Shown: in pieces, positions 27,136 through 35,502 of the stretch
Position numbering within the stretch: position 1 is the stretch's first letter
Layout: each line of letters begins with the position of its first letter
DNA from: Streptomyces ferrugineus
GTDB taxonomy: Bacteria; Actinomycetota; Actinomycetes; Streptomycetales; Streptomycetaceae
Assembly: GCF_015160855.1 (NCBI RefSeq)
Contig: NZ_CP063373.1
Location: 3,348,001 to 3,412,000, forward strand
Length of the DNA stretch: 64,000 bases
Direction of reading: 5' to 3'
Program-made: the position numbers and the translations under genes
Notes under the pieces: model-generated
Databases searched by the model: none
What the model was told of the DNA's origin: nothing
The model's input: only the letters and a program-made list of their open reading frames with translations

Positions 27136-28065
27136 TCAGATCCCGGCGGCCCGCACCGCCTCGTACACCTCGGCGGCGACGTCCTTGAGTTCCTGGGCGT
27201 CGCGTGCCTGGCCCTGGAGCTCGAAGAAGAACTCCTCGAGGCCGTCCACGGCATGCGCGGCCAGGTCCTCGACGATCTGCTCGACGCTGCCCTGGAACGC
27301 CGAGCGGTCGGCGCCGTCGTACGCCTTGGGGGTGTACTGGGCGTTGACCCGGACCACGGACCGGATCGGCTCGGTGCGTCCGCGTTCGGCCGCGAGGTCC
27401 TGCAACTGCCGCCACTGCGCGGCGAGTTGCTCGGCGCCCATGGCGATCGGCATCCACCCGTCGAGGCGGTCGACGAGCCGGGTCATCGCCTTCTTGCTGT
27501 TGCTGGGCACCAGGATCGGGATCGGCCGGGCGGGCTTGGGCGCGACCACGGCCGAGGCGACCTTGGAATGGCGGGTCTCGTAGGACACCGGGTCCGGGCC
27601 CCACACGGCCCGGCACACGTCGATCACCTCGTCGAGGGCCTTGCCCCGCTCCTCGAACGGCGCCACGCTCGCCGCCGCGTACTCGTCGAGGGACCACCCG
27701 GTGCCGAAGCCGGCCACGACCCGGCCGCCGCTCGCCGCGTCCAGCGTGCCCAGCGCCTTGGCGAGCTGGAACGGGTTGTGCAGCGGGGCGACCAGAACGC
27801 TGGTGCCGAGCCGGGCGCGCTCGGTCGCCGACACCGCCAGGGTCAGGGTCACCAGGGGGTCGGGGACGCCGCGGTACATCTGAGGCCACGGCATCCCCTC
27901 GATGCCGTACAGGCCCTGGGTCTGGGGTTCCGGGAACAGGGCCCGCTCATAGACCCACAGGCTCTCGTAACCGATCCGCTCGGCCGTGCGCGCCACGTCC
28001 GGCACGTCGCGGCCGATGTCGTACTGCTGTGCTTGGGGAAGGCTGAGCCCCAGCCGAATGGGCAT
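27136..28065 (-). CDS. LLM-class F420-dependent oxidoreductase
   Basis: A 309-residue TIM-barrel of the luciferase-like monooxygenase superfamily, probably using coenzyme F420 as in most actinobacterial members (family knowledge, not shown directly). The N-terminus (MPIRLGLSLPQAQQYD) and the segments RIGYESLWVYER, LGTSVLVAPLHNPFQLAKALGTLD and GRVVAGFGTGWSLDEY are typical. The substrate is unknown. AAAGGAGCG lies just upstream of the ATG at 28065. It converges on davB with 15 bp between the stops. The upstream region has a TTGACG hexamer and two phased direct repeats. Confidence 0.88.
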   Translation of the reverse strand: MPIRLGLSLPQAQQYDIGRDVPDVARTAERIGYESLWVYERALFPEPQTQGLYGIEGMPWPQMYRGVPDPLVTLTLAVSATERARLGTSVLVAPLHNPFQLAKALGTLDAASGGRVVAGFGTGWSLDEYAAASVAPFEERGKALDEVIDVCRAVWGPDPVSYETRHSKVASAVVAPKPARPIPILVPSNSKKAMTRLVDRLDGWMPIAMGAEQLAAQWRQLQDLAAERGRTEPIRSVVRVNAQYTPKAYDGADRSAFQGSVEQIVEDLAAHAVDGLEEFFFELQGQARDAQELKDVAAEVYEAVRAAGI

Positions 28066-28088
28066 CCGTACGCTCCTTTGCGTCGGTC

Positions 28089-28133
28089 CGTCACAGATTC
28101 TGGGCGGCTCGTCACAGACGGTTCAATCGTCAA
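28089..28133 (-). promoter_or_regulatory. Promoter and paired direct repeats of the LLM oxidoreductase gene
   Basis: On the minus strand a TTGACG hexamer (28133-28128) is followed by two exact copies of TCTGTGACG (plus-strand 28110-28118 and 28089-28097), 21 bp apart, i.e. on the same face of the helix. The second copy lies about 25 bp before the start codon. This looks like a promoter with a downstream operator. The regulator is unknown. Confidence 0.45.
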
Positions 28134-28184
28134 CTTAGCCCGAGTACCCGCGGGGGGCGGGTGTACCGCGCGGTGTGGCCGAGA

Positions 28185-28871
28185 TCAGTCCGCCAGTGGC
28201 GTGAGCAGCATGCGTCCCGCGAACCCCACCGCCGCGTCCAGCCGCTCGGTGAACCCCTGCGCGACGTCCGGGAGCCCGCGCAGCGCCCACAGCGCCCGCG
28301 CCGCCGACCAGGTGGCGTCCCGGGCCCGCTCCAGGCTCCACGAGCCCAGCAGATGGGTCAGCGGGTCGGCGATCTGGAGCAGATCGGGGCCCGGCATCAG
28401 ATCTTCGCGGATGCGCTCCTCCAACGAGACGAGGAGATCACCCACCCGGTCGAACTCGTCCTCCAGCTCGACGGGTTCGCAGCCGAGGCTACGACAGGCG
28501 TCCACCACGGCGAGCGCCAGATCGTGGCCGATGTGCGCGTTGATGCCCGCGAGCGCGAACTGCAACGGCCGTACCCCCGGATGCCGGCGCATCTGGAACA
28601 GCGGCCGCCAGCAGGCGGGCGGGCGACGCTCGTCCTCGGCCGCCGCCACGGCCGCGAGATACCGCTCCGCGAACCGCACGTCCAGCGTGATCGCCGCCCG
28701 CGCGTCCGGGAACCGGGCGCCGTCGACGTGCCGGTCGACCTCCTCCGTGACGGTGAGGTAGACGCGGTTGAAGACGGCGACGCCGTCACGCTCGGGCAGG
28801 GTCGCGTCGAGGGCGCGCATACGGGAGATGACGGCGTCCACGGCTGTGGTGAATTGTTCGCATTGCGCCAT
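28185..28871 (-). CDS. DUF5995 family protein
   Basis: A 228-residue, largely alpha-helical protein recognisable as the DUF5995 family by its N-terminal LPERDGVAVFNRVYLTVT segment and the His-rich middle GINAHIGHDLALAVVDAC (about residues 128-145). The conserved His, Asn and Asp positions suggest a metal-dependent or iron-containing helical bundle, but no activity has been assigned. It stands alone between the LLM gene (same strand, about 120 bp away) and the divergent GH6 gene. The ATG at 28871 is the natural start. Confidence 0.8.
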   Translation of the reverse strand: MAQCEQFTTAVDAVISRMRALDATLPERDGVAVFNRVYLTVTEEVDRHVDGARFPDARAAITLDVRFAERYLAAVAAAEDERRPPACWRPLFQMRRHPGVRPLQFALAGINAHIGHDLALAVVDACRSLGCEPVELEDEFDRVGDLLVSLEERIREDLMPGPDLLQIADPLTHLLGSWSLERARDATWSAARALWALRGLPDVAQGFTERLDAAVGFAGRMLLTPLAD

Positions 28872-28972
28872 GGGGGCAATGTCCCAGCTTTAGGCTGGCC
28901 GCGCTGTCGGCGGGCCCGGCGCTTCCCCAGAACGGGGGAACGCGCTCGCTGTGGGGGAGGGGGAGCAGGACC

Positions 28973-30178
28973 GTGCCAGGCTTACGTGCCCAGCGACGGG
29001 CCGCGCGCAGGGCCGAGCGCAGGAGGGCGGCCCGGCGCGGCGCCATGGTGGTGGCGGCCTCGGTCGTCGTCGCCGTCGGCGCGGTGACCGGGACGCTGTC
29101 GGCGCTCGACGACACAAGGCCCACCGACGAGGCGGGGCCGCCCCGGGTGACCCGCTCGCCGAGCCTGGACTCCCTGCCGCTCCCGCCGTCCGCCTCCCCG
29201 TCGGCCCCACGGTCGCCCTCGCCGACGTCCGTCTCGCCGACCCCCACGCCGAAGCGGAGCACCGCCACGCCCTCGCCGGCCGGCACCGAGCGGAAGCAGC
29301 GGACGGCCGTGGCGTCCCCCCGCCTCTACCGCCACCCCGACTCCCAGGTGCTGGAGTGGGTCCGCGACAACCCCGCCGATCCGCGCCACGCCGTCATCCA
29401 GTCCCGTATCGCCGCCCAGCCGGCCGCGGTGTGGTTCGCCGACTTCACGCCGGACACCATCACCGCCCGGGTCCGCGCGGTCACCTCCGGAGGGTCGGCG
29501 CTGGGGCGGGTGCCGGTCGTCGTGCCGTACGCGATACCGGACCGCGACTGCGGCGGCTACTCCGAGGGCGGGGCGCCGAGCCTTGACGCCTACGACGCCT
29601 GGATCGACCGGTTCGCCGCCGGGCTCGGCTCCGGCGACGTCATCGTCGTCCTGGAGCCCGACTCCATCGCCCAGTCCGAATGCCTCTCCGCCGGTGCCCG
29701 CGCCGACCGCTTCGCCTCCCTCGCCCGCGCGGGCCGCGTCCTCAAGGAGGCGAACCCCAAGGCGCGCGTGTACTACGACGCCGGGCACTCCGGCTGGAAC
29801 GCGCCCGGCAAGCAGGCGGAGCTGCTGCGGCAGGCCGGCGCCGCCTCGACCGCGTCGTCCGACGGCGTCTTCAGCAACGTCTCCAATTTCCACACCACAG
29901 CCGACGAGATCGCCCACGACCGTCAGGTCCTCGACGCCCTCGGCGGCCCCGCCTCGCTCGGCGCCGTCATCGACACCAGCCGCAACGGCGCCGGGGCCCC
30001 GGCCGACGGCGAGTGGTGCGACCCCGCCGGCCGCAAGCTGGGCCGGGCACCGACGACGGCGACCGGCGAGGCGCGGATCGACGCCTACCTGTGGGTGAAG
30101 CTGCCGGGGGAGTCGGACGGCTGCAAGGGGAAGCCGGGGACCTTCACGGCGTCGTACGCCTACGACCTGGCGCGGTGA
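28973..30178 (+). CDS. Glycoside hydrolase family 6 protein (cellulase-like), membrane-anchored
   Basis: A 401-residue GH6 enzyme. An Arg-rich N-terminus and a hydrophobic segment (MVVAASVVVAVGAVTGTLSAL, about residues 25-45) act as signal or anchor; a Pro/Ser/Thr linker follows to about 108. The catalytic domain has the GH6 signatures VPYAIPDRDCGGYSEGG (proton-network Asp and Cys), VIVVLEPDSIAQ (catalytic acid Asp) and VIDTSRNGAG, ending with WVKLPGESDGC. GH6 enzymes invert beta-1,4-glucan bonds as endoglucanases or cellobiohydrolases. There is no cellulose-binding module. No CebR-type operator is visible upstream. GTG start at 28973 following GGGGGAGCAGGACC. Confidence 0.92.
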   Translation: MPGLRAQRRAARRAERRRAARRGAMVVAASVVVAVGAVTGTLSALDDTRPTDEAGPPRVTRSPSLDSLPLPPSASPSAPRSPSPTSVSPTPTPKRSTATPSPAGTERKQRTAVASPRLYRHPDSQVLEWVRDNPADPRHAVIQSRIAAQPAAVWFADFTPDTITARVRAVTSGGSALGRVPVVVPYAIPDRDCGGYSEGGAPSLDAYDAWIDRFAAGLGSGDVIVVLEPDSIAQSECLSAGARADRFASLARAGRVLKEANPKARVYYDAGHSGWNAPGKQAELLRQAGAASTASSDGVFSNVSNFHTTADEIAHDRQVLDALGGPASLGAVIDTSRNGAGAPADGEWCDPAGRKLGRAPTTATGEARIDAYLWVKLPGESDGCKGKPGTFTASYAYDLAR

Positions 30179-30199
30179 CCCCGGCCGTGACGTCCCTGG

Positions 30200-30210
30200 T
30201 CCGTAAGGGT
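30200..30210 (+). promoter_or_regulatory. TCCGTAAGGGT motif upstream of the molybdopterin oxidoreductase gene
   Basis: This 11-mer shares TCCGTARGG with two sites in the divergent promoter of the nearby two-component system and glycosyltransferase operon (34729 and 34766). It lies about 45 bp before the start codon at 30254. It may be a binding site for the local response regulator; this is inference from three occurrences. Confidence 0.35.
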
Positions 30211-30253
30211 TCGTTTGTTCCGCCACGGCCGCGCGCCGGGTGGGATGGAGGGC

Positions 30254-31390
30254 ATGAAACTGCGTGTCTCCCCACCGGTGTTCCGCGGCAGACTGCATGA
30301 CGCCCGCACGGCGACCGTGCTCGGCCGCTGGCTGGGACCGGCGTTCGTCGTCTGCTTCGCCACCGGTCTGATCAGCCACTTCATGCAGCACCCGCCGGGC
30401 TGGCTGGCCAACGACATCCCGAGCCGCCCCGCCTGGGGATACCGGCTCACCCAGGGCCTGCACGTCGCCTCCGGCATCGCGGCGATCCCGCTGCTGCTGG
30501 CGAAGTTGTGGACGGTGTATCCGCGGTTGTTCCAGTGGCCGCCGTTCACGTCGGTCAAGCACGTCCTGGAGCGGCTGTCGGTCGCGGTGCTGGTGGCCGG
30601 CGCCGTCTTCGAGCTGGCGACCGGGCTGCTCAACGCGGCCCAGTGGTACCCGTGGCCGTTCTCGTTCGTGCCGGTGCACTATGCGGTGGCGTGGGTGGTC
30701 GTCGGGGCGCTGGTGCTGCACATCGCGGTCAAGGCACCGGAGATCAGGGCGCACTGGACCCGCCGGTCGCCGGGGACGCTCGCCCTGCCCGCGCAGGACG
30801 GCCCCGACCGGCGTTCGCTGCTGGCCGCGGTGGGTGCGGCCGTGGGGGCCGTCACGCTCACCACCGTGGGGCAGTCGTTCACCCCGCTGAAGGACTTCCT
30901 GCTGTTCGCGCCCCGGCACCCGGACGAGGGGCCGCAAGGGCTGCCGGTCAACCGGACCGCCGCCGCGGCCGGCGTCGGCCGGATCGCCGACGAGGAGTAC
31001 CGCCTGGTGGTGGCCGGACCGCGGCCGTACACCGTGACGCTGGACGAGCTGCGCGCGCTGCCGCAGCACGAGGTGGAGCTGCCGATCGCGTGTGTGGAGG
31101 GCTGGAGCAAATCGGCGCGCTGGACCGGCGTACGCGTCGTGGACCTGCTGGAGCGCGCGGGCGCGCCGACGCGGGCGCGGGTGCGCGTGGTGTCGCTGCA
31201 ACTGCGCGGCGGATACCGGGTCTCGGAGATGGGGCACGAACACGCCGGCGATCCGCTGACGCTGCTCGCCCTGCGGCTGAACGGCGAGGAACTCGACCCC
31301 GACCACGGCTATCCGGCGCGGCTCATCGCCCCCAACCGGCCGGGTGTGCTGCAGACCAAGTGGGTCGGCCGGCTGGAGGTGCTGGCATGA
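30254..31390 (+). CDS. Membrane molybdopterin-dependent oxidoreductase (sulfite-oxidase fold)
   Basis: A 378-residue fusion of a cytochrome b561-like membrane part and a sulfite-oxidase/YedY-type molybdopterin domain. Residues 25-165 hold four TM helices with His at 42, 70, 142 and 156 that could ligate haem b. Another hydrophobic segment (188-206, after an Arg-Arg pair) leads into the Mo domain, whose molybdenum-ligating Cys is C280 in PIACVEGWSKSARWTG; RLIAPNRPGVLQTKWV near the end matches the family. It could move electrons between the membrane and an external substrate. GGAGGG (30247-30252) precedes the ATG. It overlaps the next gene by 4 bp (ATGA). Confidence 0.88.
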   Translation: MKLRVSPPVFRGRLHDARTATVLGRWLGPAFVVCFATGLISHFMQHPPGWLANDIPSRPAWGYRLTQGLHVASGIAAIPLLLAKLWTVYPRLFQWPPFTSVKHVLERLSVAVLVAGAVFELATGLLNAAQWYPWPFSFVPVHYAVAWVVVGALVLHIAVKAPEIRAHWTRRSPGTLALPAQDGPDRRSLLAAVGAAVGAVTLTTVGQSFTPLKDFLLFAPRHPDEGPQGLPVNRTAAAAGVGRIADEEYRLVVAGPRPYTVTLDELRALPQHEVELPIACVEGWSKSARWTGVRVVDLLERAGAPTRARVRVVSLQLRGGYRVSEMGHEHAGDPLTLLALRLNGEELDPDHGYPARLIAPNRPGVLQTKWVGRLEVLA

Positions 31391-31797
31391 AGGCGCTGCG
31401 GGTGGCGGTGGGCCTGGCCGGTGTGGCGCTCATGGGCGTCGGGGTGTCCCTGCTGACGGAAGTCCGGGCCCTGTGGGACGTGTTGGTGTGGCTCGGCGGG
31501 GCGGTCGTCCTGCACGACGCGGTGATCGCCCCGCTGGTGCTGCTGGCCGGGCTGCTGCTGGTGCGTGGCGGCCTGCGCGGGCCGGTCCGCGGCGCCCTCC
31601 TGGTCGCGGGCGCGCTGACGGCGGTGGCACTGCCAATGCTGCTCCGTCCGGGGAGGACGGCCAACCCGTCGGTGCTGCCGCTGGACTATCCGCGCAACTG
31701 GCTGATCGCGCTGGTGACGGTGGCCGCGGTGGCGGGGTTCTGGGTGGCCGTGCGGGGGTTGGTGGGGAGGGGGCGTCGGCCGTCTGATGATGGGTGA
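31387..31797 (+). CDS. Small membrane protein, partner of the oxidoreductase
   Basis: A 136-residue protein with four hydrophobic segments (about residues 5-24, 29-58, 64-82 and 100-125) and no known motif. It is translationally coupled to the molybdopterin oxidoreductase (ATGA overlap), so it is probably an accessory or electron-transfer membrane subunit, although no haem-binding His pattern is obvious. The last 20 codons (GFWVAVRGLVG...) belong to the first unit of the tandem repeat that continues downstream, so the present C-terminus may have been altered by that repeat. Confidence 0.8.
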   Translation: MKALRVAVGLAGVALMGVGVSLLTEVRALWDVLVWLGGAVVLHDAVIAPLVLLAGLLLVRGGLRGPVRGALLVAGALTAVALPMLLRPGRTANPSVLPLDYPRNWLIALVTVAAVAGFWVAVRGLVGRGRRPSDDG

Positions 31798-32127
31798 CGC
31801 CTTTCCTCTGGCCGTCCGGCTGGGGTGTCTTGCGGGTGTTTTACGGGTTGCGGACGGGTGGGTCGGGGTGGTGCGGTGGCGGGGTTCTGGGCGGCTGTGC
31901 GGGGGTTGGTGGGGTGGGGGTGCCGGCGGTCTGATGGTGGGTGACGCCTCTGGCCGTTCGGTGGGGTGTCTTGCGGGTGTTTACGGGTTGTGGACGGGTG
32001 GGTCGGGGTGGTGCGGTGGCGGGGTTCTGGGTGGTTGTGCGGGGGTTGGTGGGGTGGGGGTGCCGGCGGTCTGATGGTGGGTGACGCCTCTGGCCGTTCG
32101 GTGGGGTGTCTTACGGGTGTCTTACGC
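31731..32127. repeat. Tandem ~140-bp repeat, three copies
   Basis: Unit starts are marked by GGCGGGGTTCTGGG at 31731, 31878 and 32018, giving periods of 147 and 140 bp; the third unit fades out near 32127. The second and third units are nearly identical (shared blocks include GGGTGACGCCTCTGGCCGTT and GTGCGGTGGCGGGGTTCTGG), while the first is more diverged and contains the end of the small membrane-protein gene. The 379-bp gap 31798-32176 holds little else. The G-rich plus strand is strongly skewed. It codes for nothing convincing. Confidence 0.9.
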
Positions 32128-32176
32128 GTCGCGGACGGCCCCGTCAGCGCGGTGGGTGGCCGCCTAGCGTGACCGG

Positions 32177-32806
32177 ATGCGATCCTTCCGTACCCTTCGC
32201 GTGATGGCCGTGGTGACGGCCGCTCCGCTGCTGCTGGCCGCCGCGGGGGTGATACATCCCCGGCATCTGACGGCGACGACGGCAGACGACTGGGCGGGAC
32301 TGCACATCGTCCTGCTGCCTGTCTTCCCCTTCCTCGTGCTCGGACTGCTGGTCCCCTTGTGGGGCAGGCCGCGGCGCGATGCGGAGGGGGCACTGACGGT
32401 GCTCTCCTGGGCCGGATCCCTGTGCTTCGCCGCGTACTACTCCGGCCTGGACGCGGTGGCCGGCATCTCCGCCGGCACCGTGGTGGAACACGGCGTCCGC
32501 GGGGCGGCCGGACGACTGTTCGCCACCGGCGACGAGTTGGGGCGGATCGGGGTGTACGGGCTGGCCGTGGCCTCGCTCGCGACCTGCGCGGTGCTGTGGC
32601 GACGGCACGGGGTGCGGGTGCTGCCGGGTGCTGTCGTGCTGCTCGCCGCCTGTTGGTCGTTCGTCGACAGCCACATCTTCTGGCCGAGGGGCGTGTACAC
32701 CATGGTCGGCTTCGCTGTGGCGTTCGCCCTGCTGACGGTGGCGGGGGCGCACCGCCCCGCCGAGGACGCGCGGACGGCGGGAAGCCCTCGTCGGAGCCGG
32801 GCATGA
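32177..32806 (+). CDS. Integral membrane hypothetical protein
   Basis: A 209-residue protein with six likely TM helices (first segment VMAVVTAAPLLLAAAGVI, residues 9-26; others near 42-60, 70-88, 123-140, 148-165 and 172-190). A motif of note is the conserved-looking GVIHPRHL just after the first helix and DSHIFWPRGVY before the last one, with His residues that could bind a metal or haem. I cannot name the family. It starts with ATG at 32177 behind the tandem repeat and is on the same strand as the oxidoreductase pair. Its stop is 35 bp from the end of the convergent histidine kinase gene. Confidence 0.75.
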   Translation: MRSFRTLRVMAVVTAAPLLLAAAGVIHPRHLTATTADDWAGLHIVLLPVFPFLVLGLLVPLWGRPRRDAEGALTVLSWAGSLCFAAYYSGLDAVAGISAGTVVEHGVRGAAGRLFATGDELGRIGVYGLAVASLATCAVLWRRHGVRVLPGAVVLLAACWSFVDSHIFWPRGVYTMVGFAVAFALLTVAGAHRPAEDARTAGSPRRSRA

Positions 32807-32841
32807 CGTGGCCCGGCCCTCGGCGCTGTTCCCCGGCCTGA

Positions 32842-33954
32842 TCAGAAGGCCGCCGGCAGATGCACCTCGAACCGGCAGCCGCCCGGTACGTTGCTCACGG
32901 CCGCGCGCCCCTGATGGGCCTCCACGATGCCGCGCACGATGGCCAGCCCGAGCCCCGCGCCGGCCGGCGGCGTCCGGGCGTCGGTGCCGCGCCAGCCGGT
33001 GTCGAAGACCCGGGGGAGGTCCTCCGGGGGGATGCCGCCGCAGCCGTCGGTCACCGACAGCACGACCCGGTCGGCCGTCCGGCGCGCCGCCACGGCGACC
33101 GTGCCGTCGGCGGGCGTGCGGCGGATCGCGTTGACCAGCAGGTTGGCCAGGACGCGGGACATCTCACGACCGTCCACCTCCACCGGCACGGGTTCGACCC
33201 CGTCGCCCACGAGCCGTACGCCGTGTTCCCTGGCCAGGGCGTCGACGCCGGAGATGGCGTCGCCGACGAGGTCGTAGACCGACATCCGGGCAGGGGACAG
33301 CGTGAGCACACCGGCCTGGATGCGGGAGAGTTCGAACAGGTCGCTGACCATGGCGCTCATCCGGCCGACCTCCGTACGGATGCGGGTGTGGTAGACGCGC
33401 GGATCGGCGACCATGCCGTCCTCGAGGGCCTCGGTCATCGCCTGCAGACCGGCCAGCGGGGTGCGCAGGTCGTGGGAGATCCAGGCGACCAGTTCGCGCC
33501 GTGAGGCCTCCAGGGTCCGCTCCCGTTCCCGGGAGGCGGCGAGCTTGGCGCTGGTCGCGGCCAACTGACGGCTGAGCTCGGCGAGTTCGGCGGTGGGCGC
33601 GGCGGTGGGCGGGCTGAAACTGCCGTCGTCCCCGAGGGCGCGGGTGGCCTCGGCCAGCTCCCGGCTGCCCTTCACGACACTGCGGCCCAGCAGCAGGGCC
33701 ACGGCCAGCGAGACGACGGCGGCCATGAAGCACACCGTCGTCACCACCCACAGGTCGTGGTCGGACAGGAACATCGCCCACGACACGAGCAGGGTTCCGG
33801 CGAGCATCGCCGCCACGGTGACGGCGGCGACCACGGCCAGGGACACGGCGACGGACCGGTTGCGCAGCGCCCGCAGGACCGCGACGCCCAGCAGCCCGGC
33901 GCCCGCCGCGCCGATCGCCGAGAGGAGCGTGATGAGAAGCACGTCAGTGACCAC
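32842..33954 (-). CDS. Sensor histidine kinase
   Basis: A 370-residue sensor with three TM helices (about residues 5-28, 36-60 and 68-90), virtually no extracytoplasmic domain, a HAMP-like linker (90-140), the phosphoacceptor His H161 in SHDLRTPLAG and a HATPase_c domain with the N box (NLLVNAIRRTP), G1 (DGCGGIPPEDLPRVFD) and G2 (GAGLGLAIV). The lack of an outer sensor domain suggests that it senses through the membrane, as in intramembrane or redox-sensing kinases. Its GTG start lies inside the end of the response-regulator gene (11-bp overlap), so the pair is cotranslated. It may control the flanking oxidoreductase and glycan genes. Confidence 0.92.
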   Translation of the reverse strand: MVTDVLLITLLSAIGAAGAGLLGVAVLRALRNRSVAVSLAVVAAVTVAAMLAGTLLVSWAMFLSDHDLWVVTTVCFMAAVVSLAVALLLGRSVVKGSRELAEATRALGDDGSFSPPTAAPTAELAELSRQLAATSAKLAASRERERTLEASRRELVAWISHDLRTPLAGLQAMTEALEDGMVADPRVYHTRIRTEVGRMSAMVSDLFELSRIQAGVLTLSPARMSVYDLVGDAISGVDALAREHGVRLVGDGVEPVPVEVDGREMSRVLANLLVNAIRRTPADGTVAVAARRTADRVVLSVTDGCGGIPPEDLPRVFDTGWRGTDARTPPAGAGLGLAIVRGIVEAHQGRAAVSNVPGGCRFEVHLPAAF

Positions 33955-34669
33955 GGCCGGCCTCGCCCTCTTGCGGCAGGGGAGCGTCGAAGCGGTAGCC
34001 GAGACCCCACACGGTGCTGATCAGTCGAGGCTGGGCCGGGTCGTCCTCGACCTTCTCGCGCAGCCGGCGCACATGCACGGTGACGGTCGACAGATCGCCG
34101 AACTCCCACCCCCAGACCCGCTGCATCAGCTCCTCCCGGCTCGTGGCCTGCCCGGGGTGCCGGAGGAAGAACTCCAGCAGGTCGAACTCCCGGATCGTGA
34201 GGGCGAGTTCCGCGCCGTCGCGGGCGGCGCGCCGGGCGGTGGGGTGCAGCGCGAGCGGCCCGGCCCGCAGCCATGGCTCCGGCTGCTCGGCCCGGACGGA
34301 CGTGGCCGCGCCGGCCCGGCGGAGCACGGACTCGACCCGCAGCACCAGTTCCCGGGGGCTGAACGGCTTGGTGACGTAGTCGTCCGCGCCGACCTCCAGG
34401 CCGAGGACGCGGTCCTCCTCGTCGCCCCGTGCGGTCAGCATGATCACCGGGAGCGGGCCGGCGGTCCGGATACGGCGGCAGACCTCCAGCCCGTCCATGC
34501 CGGGCAGCATCAGGTCCAGCACCACGAGGTCGGGTGGCAGGGCGGAGGCCTGGGCCACCGCGGTCGGGCCGTCGGCGGCCACGTCGACGCTGAATCCCGC
34601 CCGGTCCAGATAGCCGGCGACCACCTCGGAGACGGTCGGATCGTCGTCCACGACGAGTATGTGTTTCAT
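33944..34669 (-). CDS. OmpR-family response regulator
   Basis: A 241-residue regulator. The receiver domain has the acidic DDD triad (residues 8-10), phosphoacceptor D52 in LVVLDLMLPG, T79 and K101 in VTKPFSPREL. The C-terminal winged helix (about 130-232) includes LTIREFDLLEFFLRHPGQ and STVTVHVRRLREKVE. It is encoded ahead of its histidine kinase and divergently from the glycosyltransferase operon. The start at 34669 (MKHILVVDDD) is typical; the longer open frame upstream reads into the opposite gene. TCCGTARGG motifs in its promoter region may be its own sites. Confidence 0.93.
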   Translation of the reverse strand: MKHILVVDDDPTVSEVVAGYLDRAGFSVDVAADGPTAVAQASALPPDLVVLDLMLPGMDGLEVCRRIRTAGPLPVIMLTARGDEEDRVLGLEVGADDYVTKPFSPRELVLRVESVLRRAGAATSVRAEQPEPWLRAGPLALHPTARRAARDGAELALTIREFDLLEFFLRHPGQATSREELMQRVWGWEFGDLSTVTVHVRRLREKVEDDPAQPRLISTVWGLGYRFDAPLPQEGEAGRGH

Positions 34670-34727
34670 CTGACCGAGTCTCACGGCAGGAGAGCGCCGC
34701 GATCGGAGGCTGCGCGCGACGTCAGTG

Positions 34728-34775
34728 ATCCGTAAGGTCATGGGATCCCTTTTGTCTGTTTTATATCCGTAGGGT
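34728..34775. promoter_or_regulatory. Two ATCCGTARGGT repeats in the divergent promoter of the response regulator and GT2 genes
   Basis: ATCCGTAAGGT (34728-34738) and ATCCGTAGGGT (34765-34775) differ at one position and lie 37 bp apart in a 104-bp divergent gap. The second copy touches the GT2 start codon. A related TCCGTAAGGGT precedes the molybdopterin oxidoreductase gene at 30200. Confidence 0.4.
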
Positions 34776-35502
34776 GAGTGAGGTGATCGAGACTTCCCCC
34801 TCCTCCGTGGACGTCGTGCTCCCCTGCCTCGACGAGGCCGAGGCCCTGCCGTGGGTGCTGGAACGGATCCCGCCCGGCTGGCGCGCGATCGTCGTCGACA
34901 ACGGTTCCACCGACGGCTCTCCGGACCTCGCCCGCAGTCTGGGGGCGCATGTGGTCCATGAGCCGCGGCGCGGCTTCGGCGCCGCCTGCCACGCGGGCCT
35001 GACCGCCGCCACGGCCGACGTCGTCTGCTTCTGCGACTGCGACGCCTCCCTCGACCCCGCACTGCTGCCCACCGTGGCCGGCCCCGTCCTCGACGGTTCC
35101 GCGGACCTCGTGCTCGGCCGTCGCCGGCCCACCGCCCGCGGCGCCTGGCCACTGCACGCCCGGCTGGCCAACCTGGAGTTGGCCCGTCTCGTCCGCCGCC
35201 GCACCGGCCTGCGCCTGCACGACCTGGGCCCGATGCGCGCGGCCCGCCGGGAGTCCCTGTCGGCCCTGGGCCTGACCGACCGGCGCTCCGGCTATCCGCT
35301 GCAGATGGTGACGCGCGCCGCCGACGCCGGCTGGCGGGTGGCGGAGACCGACGTGCCCTACCTGCCTCGTACCGGCCGCTCGAAGGTCACCGGCACCTGG
35401 CGCGGCACCTGGCAGGCCGTACGCGACATGCGGGCCGTCCTCGCCGAGCAGCCGCCCGCCGCCCCCGCCCCCGCCCCCGCCCTCGCGGGAGGCGCCCGAT
35501 GA
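34774..35502 (+). CDS. Family 2 glycosyltransferase
   Basis: A 242-residue GT-A glycosyltransferase: VDVVLPCLDEAEALPWVL (about residues 10-27) opens the nucleotide-sugar fold, VVDNGSTDGSPDLA and the acidic CDCDASLDP (metal site) follow, with RRTGLRLHDLGPMRA and QMVTRAADAGWRVAETDVPY in the acceptor half. Such soluble GT2 enzymes resemble dolichyl/polyprenyl-phosphate sugar synthases without the C-terminal TM helices. The start could also be the GTG at 34783. It opens a four-gene operon with DUF2064, methyltransferase and GT87-like genes, joined by 4-bp overlaps, except where a strong internal ribosome-binding site precedes the methyltransferase. Confidence 0.9.
   Translation: MSEVIETSPSSVDVVLPCLDEAEALPWVLERIPPGWRAIVVDNGSTDGSPDLARSLGAHVVHEPRRGFGAACHAGLTAATADVVCFCDCDASLDPALLPTVAGPVLDGSADLVLGRRRPTARGAWPLHARLANLELARLVRRRTGLRLHDLGPMRAARRESLSALGLTDRRSGYPLQMVTRAADAGWRVAETDVPYLPRTGRSKVTGTWRGTWQAVRDMRAVLAEQPPAAPAPAPALAGGAR

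Noticed and set aside
28143..28166. Hairpin GTACCCGC...GCGGGTGTAC after the DUF5995 gene
   Set aside because: The stem is broken by two extra bases and is too weak to call a terminator.
28872..28972. CebR operator in front of the GH6 gene
   Set aside because: I looked for TGGGAGCGCTCCCA or a close variant and found none.
31731..32127. Repeats as a CRISPR array
   Set aside because: Units are about 140 bp, contiguous, without unique spacers, and no cas gene is near.
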